From positions 1 through 23,433 of the forward strand of contig CAIWDQ010000616.1 of the NCBI GenBank assembly GCA_903911455.1: DNA of 23,433 nt, in the 5' to 3' direction. Under the pieces are notes generated by a model. That model made no database searches, had not been told where the DNA came from, and worked only from the letters and a program-made list of their open reading frames with translations. How positions within the stretch are numbered: the first letter of the stretch is position 1; the number at the start of each line of letters is the position of its first letter. Below are positions 1-6,430 of this stretch, in pieces. This DNA comes from an uncultured bacterium (GTDB lineage: Bacteria; Bacteroidota; Bacteroidia; Bacteroidales; JACABE01). A program made the translations under genes and the position numbers.

Positions 1-48
1 ACACTTACAAAAGCTGAATTGATAAAAATAATAAATAAGAATCTTTAA
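1..48 (+). CDS. 3' end of an upstream gene (partial)
   Basis: Frame 1 is open from the window edge and ends at TAA 46-48, giving the 15-residue tail TLTKAELIKIINKNL. The lysine- and isoleucine-rich amphipathic helix resembles the C-terminal helix of small thioredoxin-like (CxxC) proteins such as the one at 20151-20393, but 15 residues cannot prove this. It would be the gene just upstream of the DUF1847 gene, with a 29-nt gap. Only the open frame and stop are directly seen; the family is a guess. Confidence 0.4.
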   Translation, partial: TLTKAELIKIINKNL

Positions 49-77
49 AAAGTAATTCTTATTAAAATAATAATAAA

Positions 78-536
78 ATGGAAGAAAAATCTTTGTACAA
101 TAGTTCGGATATTGAAGTGATGAAACTAGCTGAAGATGCTCTTGCGATGGGTAAGGATAGGATTGTTGAAATCAGAAATTATGCTAAGCTTGCAGGTTAT
201 AAACGTATTGGGATTGCTAACTGCATTTCTTTACATAAAGAAACCAATCAACTGAAAGAAATGCTATCTGATGAATTTGAAATTTATACTATTGATTGCA
301 GAACCGGTAGATTGCCTGCAAACGAGTATTTAGGTGATGATGTAAAAGGAATAATGTGCAATCCGGCCGGACAGGCTAAATATTTAGAAGAAAATAATAC
401 AGACCTCAACATTGTGATGGGCTTATGTATGGGGCATGATATGATGTTTACCTCCAAATCAAAAGCACCTTCAACTACTTTAATTGTAAAAGATAGAAAA
501 CATAAATACAATCCAATTGAAATATTCAAAAAATAA
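78..536 (+). CDS. DUF1847 family probable metal-binding protein
   Basis: A 152-aa soluble protein matching the DUF1847 family by its conserved core: a GIANC segment around Cys49, IDCRTG with Cys74, MCNPAGQA with Cys94 and the GLCMGHD segment with Cys117. The spaced cysteines and the histidine after Cys117 suggest a metal or cluster site; the biochemical function of the family is not established to my knowledge. Family members I recall often carry an extra N-terminal cysteine motif of about 30-50 residues, which is absent here, so this looks like a shorter version. The ATG at 78 is the first in frame. The 3' end overlaps the next gene by 20 nt, which suggests co-transcription with the exporter. 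Confidence 0.75.
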   Translation: MEEKSLYNSSDIEVMKLAEDALAMGKDRIVEIRNYAKLAGYKRIGIANCISLHKETNQLKEMLSDEFEIYTIDCRTGRLPANEYLGDDVKGIMCNPAGQAKYLEENNTDLNIVMGLCMGHDMMFTSKSKAPSTTLIVKDRKHKYNPIEIFKK

Positions 537-1473
537 TACAGTTGGTAAACTCAATTTCAGAGAAGTTGTATTTATAATAATAGCTATTCTTTGTTTATCT
601 CCTCTTATTTCTCCACCTATTGCATTATTACTAGGTTTGATAATTGCACAATTCGTAGGTCATCCTTATTTACATTTAAATCATAAAGCTACTCATATTT
701 TATTACAAGTATCTGTTGTAGGCTTAGGCTTTGGTATGAATGTAAGCAGTGCTGTTAATGCAGGTAAGCAAGGATTTTTATTTACCATATTTTCAATAAC
801 AGGAACTTTAGTATTAGGTTTATTGGTAAGTAAAGTTTTAAAAACTGAGAAGAAATCTTCATTTCTTATTGCTACAGGCACTGCTATTTGTGGAGGAAGT
901 GCAATAGCTGCTGTTTCGCCTGTTATAAAAGCTGAAGAAAAACAAATATCAGTTGCGTTAGGCACAGTTTTTATACTCAATTCAATTGCATTATTTATCT
1001 TTCCCTTTATCGGACATATATTTGATTTATCTCAAACACAATTTGGCTTATGGTGTGCTATAGCCATTCACGACACAAGTTCTGTAGTTGGAGCTGCAAG
1101 CAAATATGGAGCACAAGCTTTAGAAGTCGCTACTACAGTAAAATTAGCCAGAGCATTATGGATTATCCCTATTACTTTTTTAGCTGCTTTCTTATTTAAA
1201 AACAAAAAGAGTAAGATTAAAATACCATATTTCATTGGGTTGTTTGTTTTGGCAATGATAGTTAATACTTTCTTTCCAATAGTACAACATAATAGTCATT
1301 ATATAGTATTAATAGCCAAAGCAGTTTTAACCCTTACGCTGTTTTTAATAGGAAGTGGATTATCAAAAAAGGTTTTAACTTCTGTTGGCATAAAACCTTT
1401 ATTACTTGGCGTGATTTTATGGATTGTTATATCAAGCGTTAGTTTGTGGACAATAATTAATATAGCACAGTAA
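517..1473 (+). CDS. yeiH: YeiH / UPF0324 family putative sulfate exporter
   Basis: A 318-aa polytopic inner-membrane protein with about ten hydrophobic segments. Family hallmarks are the glycine-rich GTAICGGSAIAAVSP stretch (about residues 120-136), followed by a charged KAEEKQ turn, and the HDTSSVVGAA motif near residue 185. NCBI names such proteins putative sulfate exporter family transporters; the true substrate is not well established. No ATG lies near the 5' end, so the best start is TTG at 517, giving MKYSKNN before the first membrane segment. That start overlaps the DUF1847 gene by 20 nt, which implies translational coupling. Length is normal for the family (about 310-350 aa). Confidence 0.82.
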   Translation: MKYSKNNTVGKLNFREVVFIIIAILCLSPLISPPIALLLGLIIAQFVGHPYLHLNHKATHILLQVSVVGLGFGMNVSSAVNAGKQGFLFTIFSITGTLVLGLLVSKVLKTEKKSSFLIATGTAICGGSAIAAVSPVIKAEEKQISVALGTVFILNSIALFIFPFIGHIFDLSQTQFGLWCAIAIHDTSSVVGAASKYGAQALEVATTVKLARALWIIPITFLAAFLFKNKKSKIKIPYFIGLFVLAMIVNTFFPIVQHNSHYIVLIAKAVLTLTLFLIGSGLSKKVLTSVGIKPLLLGVILWIVISSVSLWTIINIAQ

Positions 1474-1475
1474 AT

Positions 1476-1880
1476 CTATACTGTCTGACATAAATATTCT
1501 TCAACAGTTATTCTTGTAGGATTATTAAATTCATTTATCGCAGCAAATGTAAAAAATGCTTCAATAGCTTTTTCTCTTTTGTTACTATACATTTCTTCAA
1601 TATATATTTCAACTTTAATTTCAATTTTAACGTTTCTTACTCTAATAACTTTTCCGATAATTTCGGCAATAGTCCCTGCTTTAACAGGTAATATGAATTG
1701 AATATTGTCAGCAGAAACAGTAACCATTTTTTGTTTTGTAAAACGTATGGCGGTTATATATGCAACTTCATCCATCCATTGCATTGCCGTACCACCAAAC
1801 AATGTATCATGCTCGTTTAGTGTGCATGGAAATATAGTTTTAAACTGTCTGGTTTCTGAGTTTAGTATTCTATTGTGCAT
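1476..1880 (-). CDS. Acyl-CoA thioesterase (hotdog fold)
   Basis: A 134-aa single hotdog domain of the YciA/acyl-CoA hydrolase type. The signature is NEHDTLFGGTAMQWMDEVA (residues 22-40), with the Asn22, GG29-30 and Asp37 pattern of the substrate helix, followed by a VTVSADNIQF strand and an INEF segment near the C-terminus. Predicted role: hydrolysis of acyl-CoA to free acid and CoA in the cytoplasm. It is convergent with the YeiH gene (2 nt between stop codons) and divergent from the DUF134 gene, sharing a 106-nt intergenic region with it. The minus-strand TACTTTTG box at 1904-1897 is its likely -7 element. Confidence 0.85.
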   Translation of the reverse strand: MHNRILNSETRQFKTIFPCTLNEHDTLFGGTAMQWMDEVAYITAIRFTKQKMVTVSADNIQFILPVKAGTIAEIIGKVIRVRNVKIEIKVEIYIEEMYSNKREKAIEAFFTFAAINEFNNPTRITVEEYLCQTV

Positions 1881-1891
1881 TATGATTTATT

Positions 1892-1950
1892 TTTTGCAAA
1901 AGTAGATAATATATTTGGATTATGAACGTATGTTCATTACTTTTGCAAAA
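1892..1950. promoter_or_regulatory. Divergent promoter pair with mirrored -7 boxes
   Basis: A perfect 13-nt inverted repeat, TTTTGCAAAAGTA at 1892-1904 and TACTTTTGCAAAA at 1938-1950, places a TACTTTTG box (Bacteroidota TAnnTTTG) on each strand: 1938-1945 reading right toward the DUF134 gene and 1904-1897 reading left toward the thioesterase gene. For the rightward promoter a TTTG at 1914-1917 sits 20 nt upstream, a normal -33 spacing. The leftward promoter has no clear -33 box. Transcripts would begin shortly beyond each box. Confidence 0.65.
1922..1937. promoter_or_regulatory. Palindromic operator candidate between divergent promoters
   Basis: ATGAACGTATGTTCAT has 6-nt arms (ATGAAC and GTTCAT) around a GTAT centre. 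It lies between the -33 and -7 elements of the rightward promoter, where a bound repressor or activator would control the DUF134-NifX operon and perhaps also the divergent thioesterase. The DUF134 protein itself, a helix-turn-helix protein encoded 50 nt downstream, is the natural candidate ligand; that link is an inference. Confidence 0.5.
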
Positions 1951-1986
1951 TATTTTATATGATTATCTCAAAACAATTAAAGTAAA

Positions 1987-2409
1987 ATGGCAAGACCACA
2001 GAAAAACAGAACAATATGTCAACCTCCAAAAATGAAAGGTTATAAACCTTATGGTATTCCATTATGTAAATTAGAAACATTAAATTTAACTCTTGAAGAA
2101 TTTGAAAGTATGAGGTTAGTAAATCATGAAATGTTATCACAAGAGCAAGCTTCAGAGCAAATGAATGTTTCGCGTCCTACTTTGACTCGTATATATAATA
2201 AAGCCATAAAAACAATTGTTAAAGCATTTGTTGAAGGTAAAGCAATTGAAATTGAAGGGGGAAATTACCAATTTGATAAGGATTGGTATAGGTGTACAAA
2301 ATGCTACAAACTTATTGAAGGCTTAGAAAATCATATAAAATGTAAAAACTGCACAGTATTTGGATTTTCAGAGTTAGTCAATCTAAATCAAAATGTAAAA
2401 AGCGAATAA
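1987..2409 (+). CDS. DUF134 family DNA-binding protein with zinc-ribbon tail
   Basis: A 140-aa protein starting MARPQK and matching DUF134, a family with a sigma-70 region-4-like helix-turn-helix. Residues 32-80 contain the helix-turn-helix (LTLEEFESMRLV, then SQEQASEQMNVSRPTLTRIYNKA). The C-terminus has a probable zinc ribbon, Cys103-x2-Cys106 and Cys119-x2-Cys122. Family members usually sit beside NifX/NifB-like cluster-binding genes, as here: the next gene starts 42 nt downstream. Likely a regulator of its own operon through the palindrome at 1922-1937. Alternative roles in metal or redox sensing through the four cysteines are plausible but unproven. Confidence 0.85.
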   Translation: MARPQKNRTICQPPKMKGYKPYGIPLCKLETLNLTLEEFESMRLVNHEMLSQEQASEQMNVSRPTLTRIYNKAIKTIVKAFVEGKAIEIEGGNYQFDKDWYRCTKCYKLIEGLENHIKCKNCTVFGFSELVNLNQNVKSE

Positions 2410-2451
2410 TTAAGCTATACAATTTAATAAAATACACTAATAATAAATAAA

Positions 2452-2838
2452 ATGAAAAAAGTAGCGATTCCGGTTACAAAAAGTAACAATGTAGATGATC
2501 ATTTTGGTCATTGCGAATTTTATGGAGTTTACACTATTTCTGATAATAATGAGATAGTAGATGTAGAAACAATTAAATCTGAACAGGGATGCGGTTGCAA
2601 ATCAAATATTGCCGGGGTGTTAGCTGACAAAGGTGTTAGTATTATGCTAGCAGGAGGCATTGGAGGAGGAGCAATCAATGTTCTTAACACATGGGGTATT
2701 GAGGTAGTCCGTGGTTGTTCGGGCAATGCAGCAGATGTTGTAAAACTATTTGTTGAGGGAGAAATTTTAGACAATGGTGTAAGTTGTTCTAATCATGAGC
2801 ATCATGCTGAAGGTGGGGATCATACTTGTAACCATTAA
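2452..2838 (+). CDS. NifX/NifB-like cluster-binding protein (Fe-Mo cofactor biosynthesis domain)
   Basis: A 128-aa protein with the dinitrogenase iron-molybdenum cofactor biosynthesis fold (Nif11-free NifX/NafY type): MKKVAIPV start, DDHFGHCEFY at residues 15-24 and the LAGGIGGGA loop near residue 67. Extra cysteines stand out, GCGCKS (Cys47, Cys49), Cys89, and a metal-chelating tail holding Cys112, a HEHH cluster and a terminal HTCNH. No nitrogenase gene is visible, so a general role in iron-sulfur or mixed-metal cluster handling is more likely than nitrogen fixation. It sits between the DUF134 regulator and a cysteine-desulfurase-like enzyme, consistent with a cluster assembly or delivery operon. 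Confidence 0.83.
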   Translation: MKKVAIPVTKSNNVDDHFGHCEFYGVYTISDNNEIVDVETIKSEQGCGCKSNIAGVLADKGVSIMLAGGIGGGAINVLNTWGIEVVRGCSGNAADVVKLFVEGEILDNGVSCSNHEHHAEGGDHTCNH

Positions 2839-2862
2839 TTAAATAGTAGTAAAAATTAATTC

Positions 2863-4332
2863 GTGAGTCAAATGGAAAAGTATTTTCAACAATTCAGACA
2901 AAACACAATAGGAAACGAACTGGAGTTTGAAACTCCTTACGGCAAACAAAAAATGATATATGCCGACTGGGTTGCAAGTGGCAGATTATATGCACCAATT
3001 GAAAAGAAAATAACTGAAGAACTTGGTCCGTATGTTGGGAATACACATACTGAAACCAGCGAAACAGGCACAATGATGACTAAAGCTTATCATTTGGCTC
3101 ACAAATTAATTAAACAACATGTTAATGCAGGTCCAAACGATGTAATTCTTACTTATGGTTTTGGAATGACGGCTGTTGTTAATAAGTTACAACGTATCTT
3201 AGGCTTAAAATTCTGTGGGAAAATAAGTGGCAAAATCTGCCTGATGGAATCAGATCGTCCGGTTGTTTTTATAACTCACATGGAACACCACTCTAATCAT
3301 ACATCATGGCTTGAAACTGCAGCAGATATTGTATTATTAAGCCCTGACAAAGATCTTTTGGTTGACCCAGATGAATTAAGGCGAAGGCTTCATGAATATA
3401 GAAATCGCAAGTTTAAGATAGGTACTTTTACTGCCTGTTCAAATGTTACTGGGATTGAAACTCCCTATCATCAACTTGCAAAAATAATGCATGAACATGG
3501 GGGAGTATGCTTTATTGATTTTGCTGCATCTGCTCCTTATGTTGATATTAATATGCACCCTGAAGATCCTATGGAAAAATTGGATGCTGTTATGTTCTCT
3601 CCACATAAGTTTTTGGGAGGTCCGGGAACATCGGGTGTTATTGTTTTTGATTCTTCACTATATAAAAACGAAGTGCCTGATCAACCTGGTGGTGGTACTG
3701 TTGACTGGACGAATGCCTGGGGTGAATATAAATATATTGATGATATTGAGATTAGAGAAGATGGTGGAACTCCTGGTTTTCTTCAAGCTATTAAAACAGC
3801 TTTATGTATTGAATTAAAGAATCAGATGGGAGTTGAAAATATTCGTAAAAGAGAAGAAGAACTTGTTAAGATTGCTTTTAAAGAATTACCTAAGATAAAA
3901 AATCTTGAGATATTAGCTGATAATATTGAGGATAGACTAGGAATCATATCTTTCTACATACATGATATTCATTTTAATTTAATAGTACAGTTACTCAACG
4001 ACCGTTTTGGTATTCAGGTTAGAGGTGGCTGTGCCTGTGCAGGAACTTATGGACATTTTTTACTGGATGTAAGTTATGAGAAATCAAAACGAATAACCAA
4101 TCTTATCAATCATGGAGATTTATCTCAGAAACCGGGTTGGGTTCGTTTATCGTTGCATCCTACCATGACTAATGATGAATTATATTTAGTTATTGATGCA
4201 ATAAATCAGATTAGTGAAAATCATATTGAATGGGCTAAAGATTATGTATATGACAAACACACTAACGAATTTCAGCATAAAATAAAATCAACTACTACTG
4301 AGAAGAAGTTGAAAAAGTGGTTTAGTCTTTAA
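2863..4332 (+). CDS. Class V aminotransferase / cysteine desulfurase-like PLP enzyme
   Basis: A 489-aa fold-type I PLP enzyme. The PLP lysine is Lys249 in SPHKFLGGPGTSG; EHHSNHTSW at 141-149 is the cofactor-stacking segment typical of cysteine desulfurases; IDFAASAPY (about 218-226) holds the PLP aspartate; and RGGCACAG near residue 390 supplies candidate persulfide cysteines (Cys390, Cys392). It is longer than IscS/SufS (about 400 aa) but typical of the roughly 490-aa class V proteins found in anaerobes. Start choice is open: GTG 2863 or ATG 2872 three codons on, neither with a strong ribosome site. Downstream of NifX by 24 nt, it could supply sulfur to that cluster protein; this is an inference. 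Confidence 0.83.
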   Translation: MSQMEKYFQQFRQNTIGNELEFETPYGKQKMIYADWVASGRLYAPIEKKITEELGPYVGNTHTETSETGTMMTKAYHLAHKLIKQHVNAGPNDVILTYGFGMTAVVNKLQRILGLKFCGKISGKICLMESDRPVVFITHMEHHSNHTSWLETAADIVLLSPDKDLLVDPDELRRRLHEYRNRKFKIGTFTACSNVTGIETPYHQLAKIMHEHGGVCFIDFAASAPYVDINMHPEDPMEKLDAVMFSPHKFLGGPGTSGVIVFDSSLYKNEVPDQPGGGTVDWTNAWGEYKYIDDIEIREDGGTPGFLQAIKTALCIELKNQMGVENIRKREEELVKIAFKELPKIKNLEILADNIEDRLGIISFYIHDIHFNLIVQLLNDRFGIQVRGGCACAGTYGHFLLDVSYEKSKRITNLINHGDLSQKPGWVRLSLHPTMTNDELYLVIDAINQISENHIEWAKDYVYDKHTNEFQHKIKSTTTEKKLKKWFSL

Positions 4333-4338
4333 CTTTTA

Positions 4339-4758
4339 TTAAAAAGTCAGCACTACTTTGTTTGTCCTTATCAAGTTATACAACTCTCCCATGCTTGATA
4401 TTGTACACATTTTAGGATTGATATTGTTTCTACTTTGCAAACAAGTTCCGCAAGCAAGTATTTTTCCACCTTTCTTTAAAAAAGTCTCGGTTTGTTCTTC
4501 AATCTTAAAAGTTTTATTGTCTAAAGTACTTAATTCAACACCTTTCCCAAGCAGAAATATACTAACAGTATCTCCTTGTTCTATTGAATAGTTGGCTAGC
4601 CTCATTGCATTCCAAACTGTTTCACAATCATTTGAAGAAATCACCATGCCAATACTTGTTGCTACTGTAGTTTTAACAGAAGTACCACTACATTGAGCTT
4701 TTATATTAAGAGAATAAATGCTCATTAAAATTGCTAAGATTATAACTGTTCTTTTCAT
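4339..4758 (-). CDS. Exported DsrE/DsrF-like sulfur-relay family protein
   Basis: A 139-aa protein with an N-terminal signal sequence (MKRTVIILAILMS, cleavage near NIKA-QC at residue 21), so it probably acts in the periplasm. The mature part is a DsrE-like domain: alternating strands and helices, a FLLGKGVE segment (about 68-75), and LACGTCLQSR with Cys103 and Cys106. In DsrE/TusD proteins a cysteine at this region carries persulfide sulfur, and here a CxxC pair could do redox or sulfur transfer. Convergent with the PLP enzyme gene (6 nt between). Its promoter is probably the TACATTTG box at 4804-4797. The physiological substrate is unknown. Confidence 0.75.
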   Translation of the reverse strand: MKRTVIILAILMSIYSLNIKAQCSGTSVKTTVATSIGMVISSNDCETVWNAMRLANYSIEQGDTVSIFLLGKGVELSTLDNKTFKIEEQTETFLKKGGKILACGTCLQSRNNINPKMCTISSMGELYNLIRTNKVVLTF

Positions 4759-4796
4759 GTTTTGAATATTTTTTAATACGATTTATTATTTTTATG

Positions 4797-4804
4797 CAAA
4801 TGTA
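4797..4804 (-). promoter_or_regulatory. -7 promoter box (TAnnTTTG) of the DsrE-like gene
   Basis: The minus strand reads TACATTTG here, an exact match to the Bacteroidota -7 consensus, 39 nt upstream of the DsrE-like ATG. The -33 element is not clear; a TTTACAA about 20 nt further upstream is the best candidate. Confidence 0.5.
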
Positions 4805-4875
4805 CTATAAATATATCATTGTAAATAGAGATTCTAAGAAATAGATTCATGAAAAATTAAAAGATATTAAGTAAG

Positions 4876-5250
4876 TCATTTTTTTGTAATAAAAAGTATC
4901 ACTCCAAGAGCAATTAAGATAATTGCAAAAATCTTTTTTAGTAATTCTTCCGAAAAACCTATAGCCATTTTCCCACCCAAATATCCACCAATAACAAATC
5001 CAATACAAATAATAACTGCTGATTTTACGTCAACATATCCCTTTTGATAATAGGATATTAGAGCCAGTATTCCGATTGGTGGTATAAGTAATGCAAGAGT
5101 TGTTCCCTGTGCAGTATGCTGACTAAATCCAAACAATAGCACCAAAGCAGGAACTATTATAATTCCACCACCTATCCCAACAAGTCCACTAAAATAACCT
5201 GCAAAGATACCTAGTAGCAGAAGTCCGAATAATATAATAAAATTATTCAT
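4876..5250 (-). CDS. TauE/SafE family half-size membrane permease
   Basis: A 124-aa hydrophobic protein of the TSUP (TauE/SafE) family with about four membrane segments. The family signature is the GYFSGLVGIGGGIIIVP stretch (about 18-34), followed by HTAQGTTLALLIPP. Full TSUP transporters have about 250 aa made of two such halves, so a 124-aa version presumably works as a homodimer; half-size members are common in Bacteroidota. TSUP proteins export sulfite, sulfoacetate or similar organosulfur anions. Its placement beside an exported DsrE-like gene points to sulfur compounds. It ends cleanly with KK and a stop, so I see no sign of recent truncation. Confidence 0.8.
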   Translation of the reverse strand: MNNFIILFGLLLLGIFAGYFSGLVGIGGGIIIVPALVLLFGFSQHTAQGTTLALLIPPIGILALISYYQKGYVDVKSAVIICIGFVIGGYLGGKMAIGFSEELLKKIFAIILIALGVILFITKK

Positions 5251-5399
5251 AACCGATTAATTTTAGAGATTGTATATTCCTTATTATTAACAATTAAAGT
5301 ATATAGTATATTAACGTTATAACTCTAGATTTGTTTTACAAATAAGTTGGCTATCAAATAACTTTCCTTTATTAAAGGATATATTATTTTAAGACATTC

Positions 5400-5440
5400 A
5401 ACCCTGATAGGTTTTACACTTATCGGGGTTTTTCTTTTTT
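5400..5440 (+). terminator. Rho-independent terminator without an obvious gene
   Basis: The arms AACCCTGATA (5400-5409) and TATCGGGGTT (5421-5430) pair with one G-T pair around an 11-nt loop, followed by a T-rich run to 5440. It points rightward, but no plus-strand gene lies upstream in the interval 5251-5399. See the finding on a possible small RNA. Confidence 0.6.
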
Positions 5441-5457
5441 ATCAGATATATAGTCTA

Positions 5458-5622
5458 AGTCATTGCGGGCTTGGCTCACAATCCCATGTAAGTAGTAAAG
5501 TCATTCCGTGCTTGACACGGAATCCCATAAAAGTAGTAATTGTCATTCCGTGCTTGACACGGAATCCCCTGAAAAGACTAGTGTTAATGATTGAGATTGC
5601 GGGTCAAGCCCGCAATGACGCC
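5458..5622. repeat. Cluster of four REP-like palindromic repeats
   Basis: Two near-identical copies contain ATTCCGTG-CTTGA-CACGGAAT (about 5503-5523 and 5544-5564). A degenerate copy with ATTGCGGGCTTGG lies at about 5461-5481, and an inverted copy ATTGCGGG-TCAAG-CCCGCAAT at about 5597-5617. Each forms a hairpin with a 5-nt loop, and copies are roughly 40 nt apart. The GC content is higher than the surroundings. They resemble the widespread intergenic REP-type palindromes often present in many copies per genome; no transposase is visible nearby. Confidence 0.75.
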
Positions 5623-5754
5623 ATGTTACTTTTCAGTGTGGGATTAATTTGATATATTCTGATTTCATTTTTGAAAAAGATATAACATTCTTCTTTTTTT
5701 AAAATTAAACACCTTTTTAATAACTACCGATATACAAGCGATGTATACGGTTTA

Positions 5755-6017
5755 GGCAACGATTATTACGAAAGTGGCAACGATTATTACGAAAGTGGTA
5801 TCAATTAGATTAGTTTTGAAACCAATTATTACAATTTGGTAAGCATTATTACAAAAGTGGCATCAATTATTATGAAAGTGGCAACGATTATTACGAAAAT
5901 GGCAACGATTATTTGGTTTTGGAACCAATTATTACAATTTGGTAAGCATTTTTACGAACTTGGTATCAATTATTATGAAAGTGGCATCAATTATTGGAGT
6001 TGGAACACCCGTTATTT
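5755..6017. repeat. Tandem array 1, about 12 degenerate units of 19-21 nt
   Basis: Units start at GG and follow the core GGCAACGATTATTACGAA; the first two (5755-5775, 5776-5796) are identical. Most are 21 nt long, but units 4, 8 and 9 are 20 nt and unit 12 is 19 nt. There is a higher-order pattern: the run starting at 5818 (AACCAATTATTACAATT, GTAAGCATT, ATCAATTATTATGAAAG) recurs from about 5921. The length changes break any reading frame, so the array is not a protein-coding repeat. Confidence 0.85.
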
Positions 6018-6129
6018 GTATCTGTTAGCAAATTATTTTGGTGTGTATTTTTATTATTGAAGTCCTTTTTAAAATTATTTAAGTTGGTGAGGATATTATT
6101 AGGGTATATTTTTAATTTAATTGCATTTG

Positions 6130-6381
6130 TATGATGATGAATAGCATTTGTTCCGACCTAAATCACATTTGTTCCGGCATGAATCACGTTTGTTCCGACC
6201 TAAATCGTATTTACTCCAACATAAATCACGTTTACTCCTGCATGAATCACGTTTACTCCGACCTAAATCACATTTACTCCGACCTAAATCACGTTTGTTC
6301 CGGCATGAATCGCATTTGTTCCAACATGAATCACGTTTACTCCGACCTAAATCGCATTTGTTCCGACCTGAATCACGTTTA
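6130..6381. repeat. Tandem array 2, eleven exact-length 21-nt units
   Basis: Eleven units of exactly 21 nt run from 6151 to 6381, preceded by a degenerate unit at 6130-6150. The core is TCCGACCTAAATCAC or TCCGGCATGAATCAC followed by RTTTR. Because 21 is divisible by three, all plus-strand frames stay open, which creates apparent ORFs of 78-86 aa. Differences between units are almost all transitions at fixed positions and include no silent changes, so the array looks like a DNA-level repeat and not a gene. Confidence 0.9.
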
Positions 6382-6402
6382 TAGAGATTAAATCATAAAC
6401 CC

Positions 6403-6430
6403 GTAATTCGTAATTCGTAATTCGTAATTA
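6403..6430. repeat. Four tandem copies of a 7-nt motif at the hsdS stop
   Basis: GTAATTC repeats three times (6403-6423) and is followed by GTAATTA (6424-6430). The last copy supplies the TAA stop of hsdS on the minus strand (6428-6430), so the gene ends exactly at the repeat edge. This may mark the junction where the restriction island meets the repeat-rich spacer. Confidence 0.8.

Noticed and set aside
2452..2838. Nitrogen fixation role for the NifX-like gene
   Set aside because: No nifHDK or other nif genes are visible, and such cluster-binding domains occur widely without nitrogenase.
5836..6060. A 74-aa plus-strand ORF across array 1
   Set aside because: The array has 19- and 20-nt units that break the repeat frame, and the peptide is low complexity.
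6131..6391. An 86-aa plus-strand ORF with heptad repeats (SDLNHVC type)
   Set aside because: A period of 21 keeps every forward frame open, and the unit changes would all be non-synonymous. Two overlapping forward frames are open equally, so no frame is favoured.
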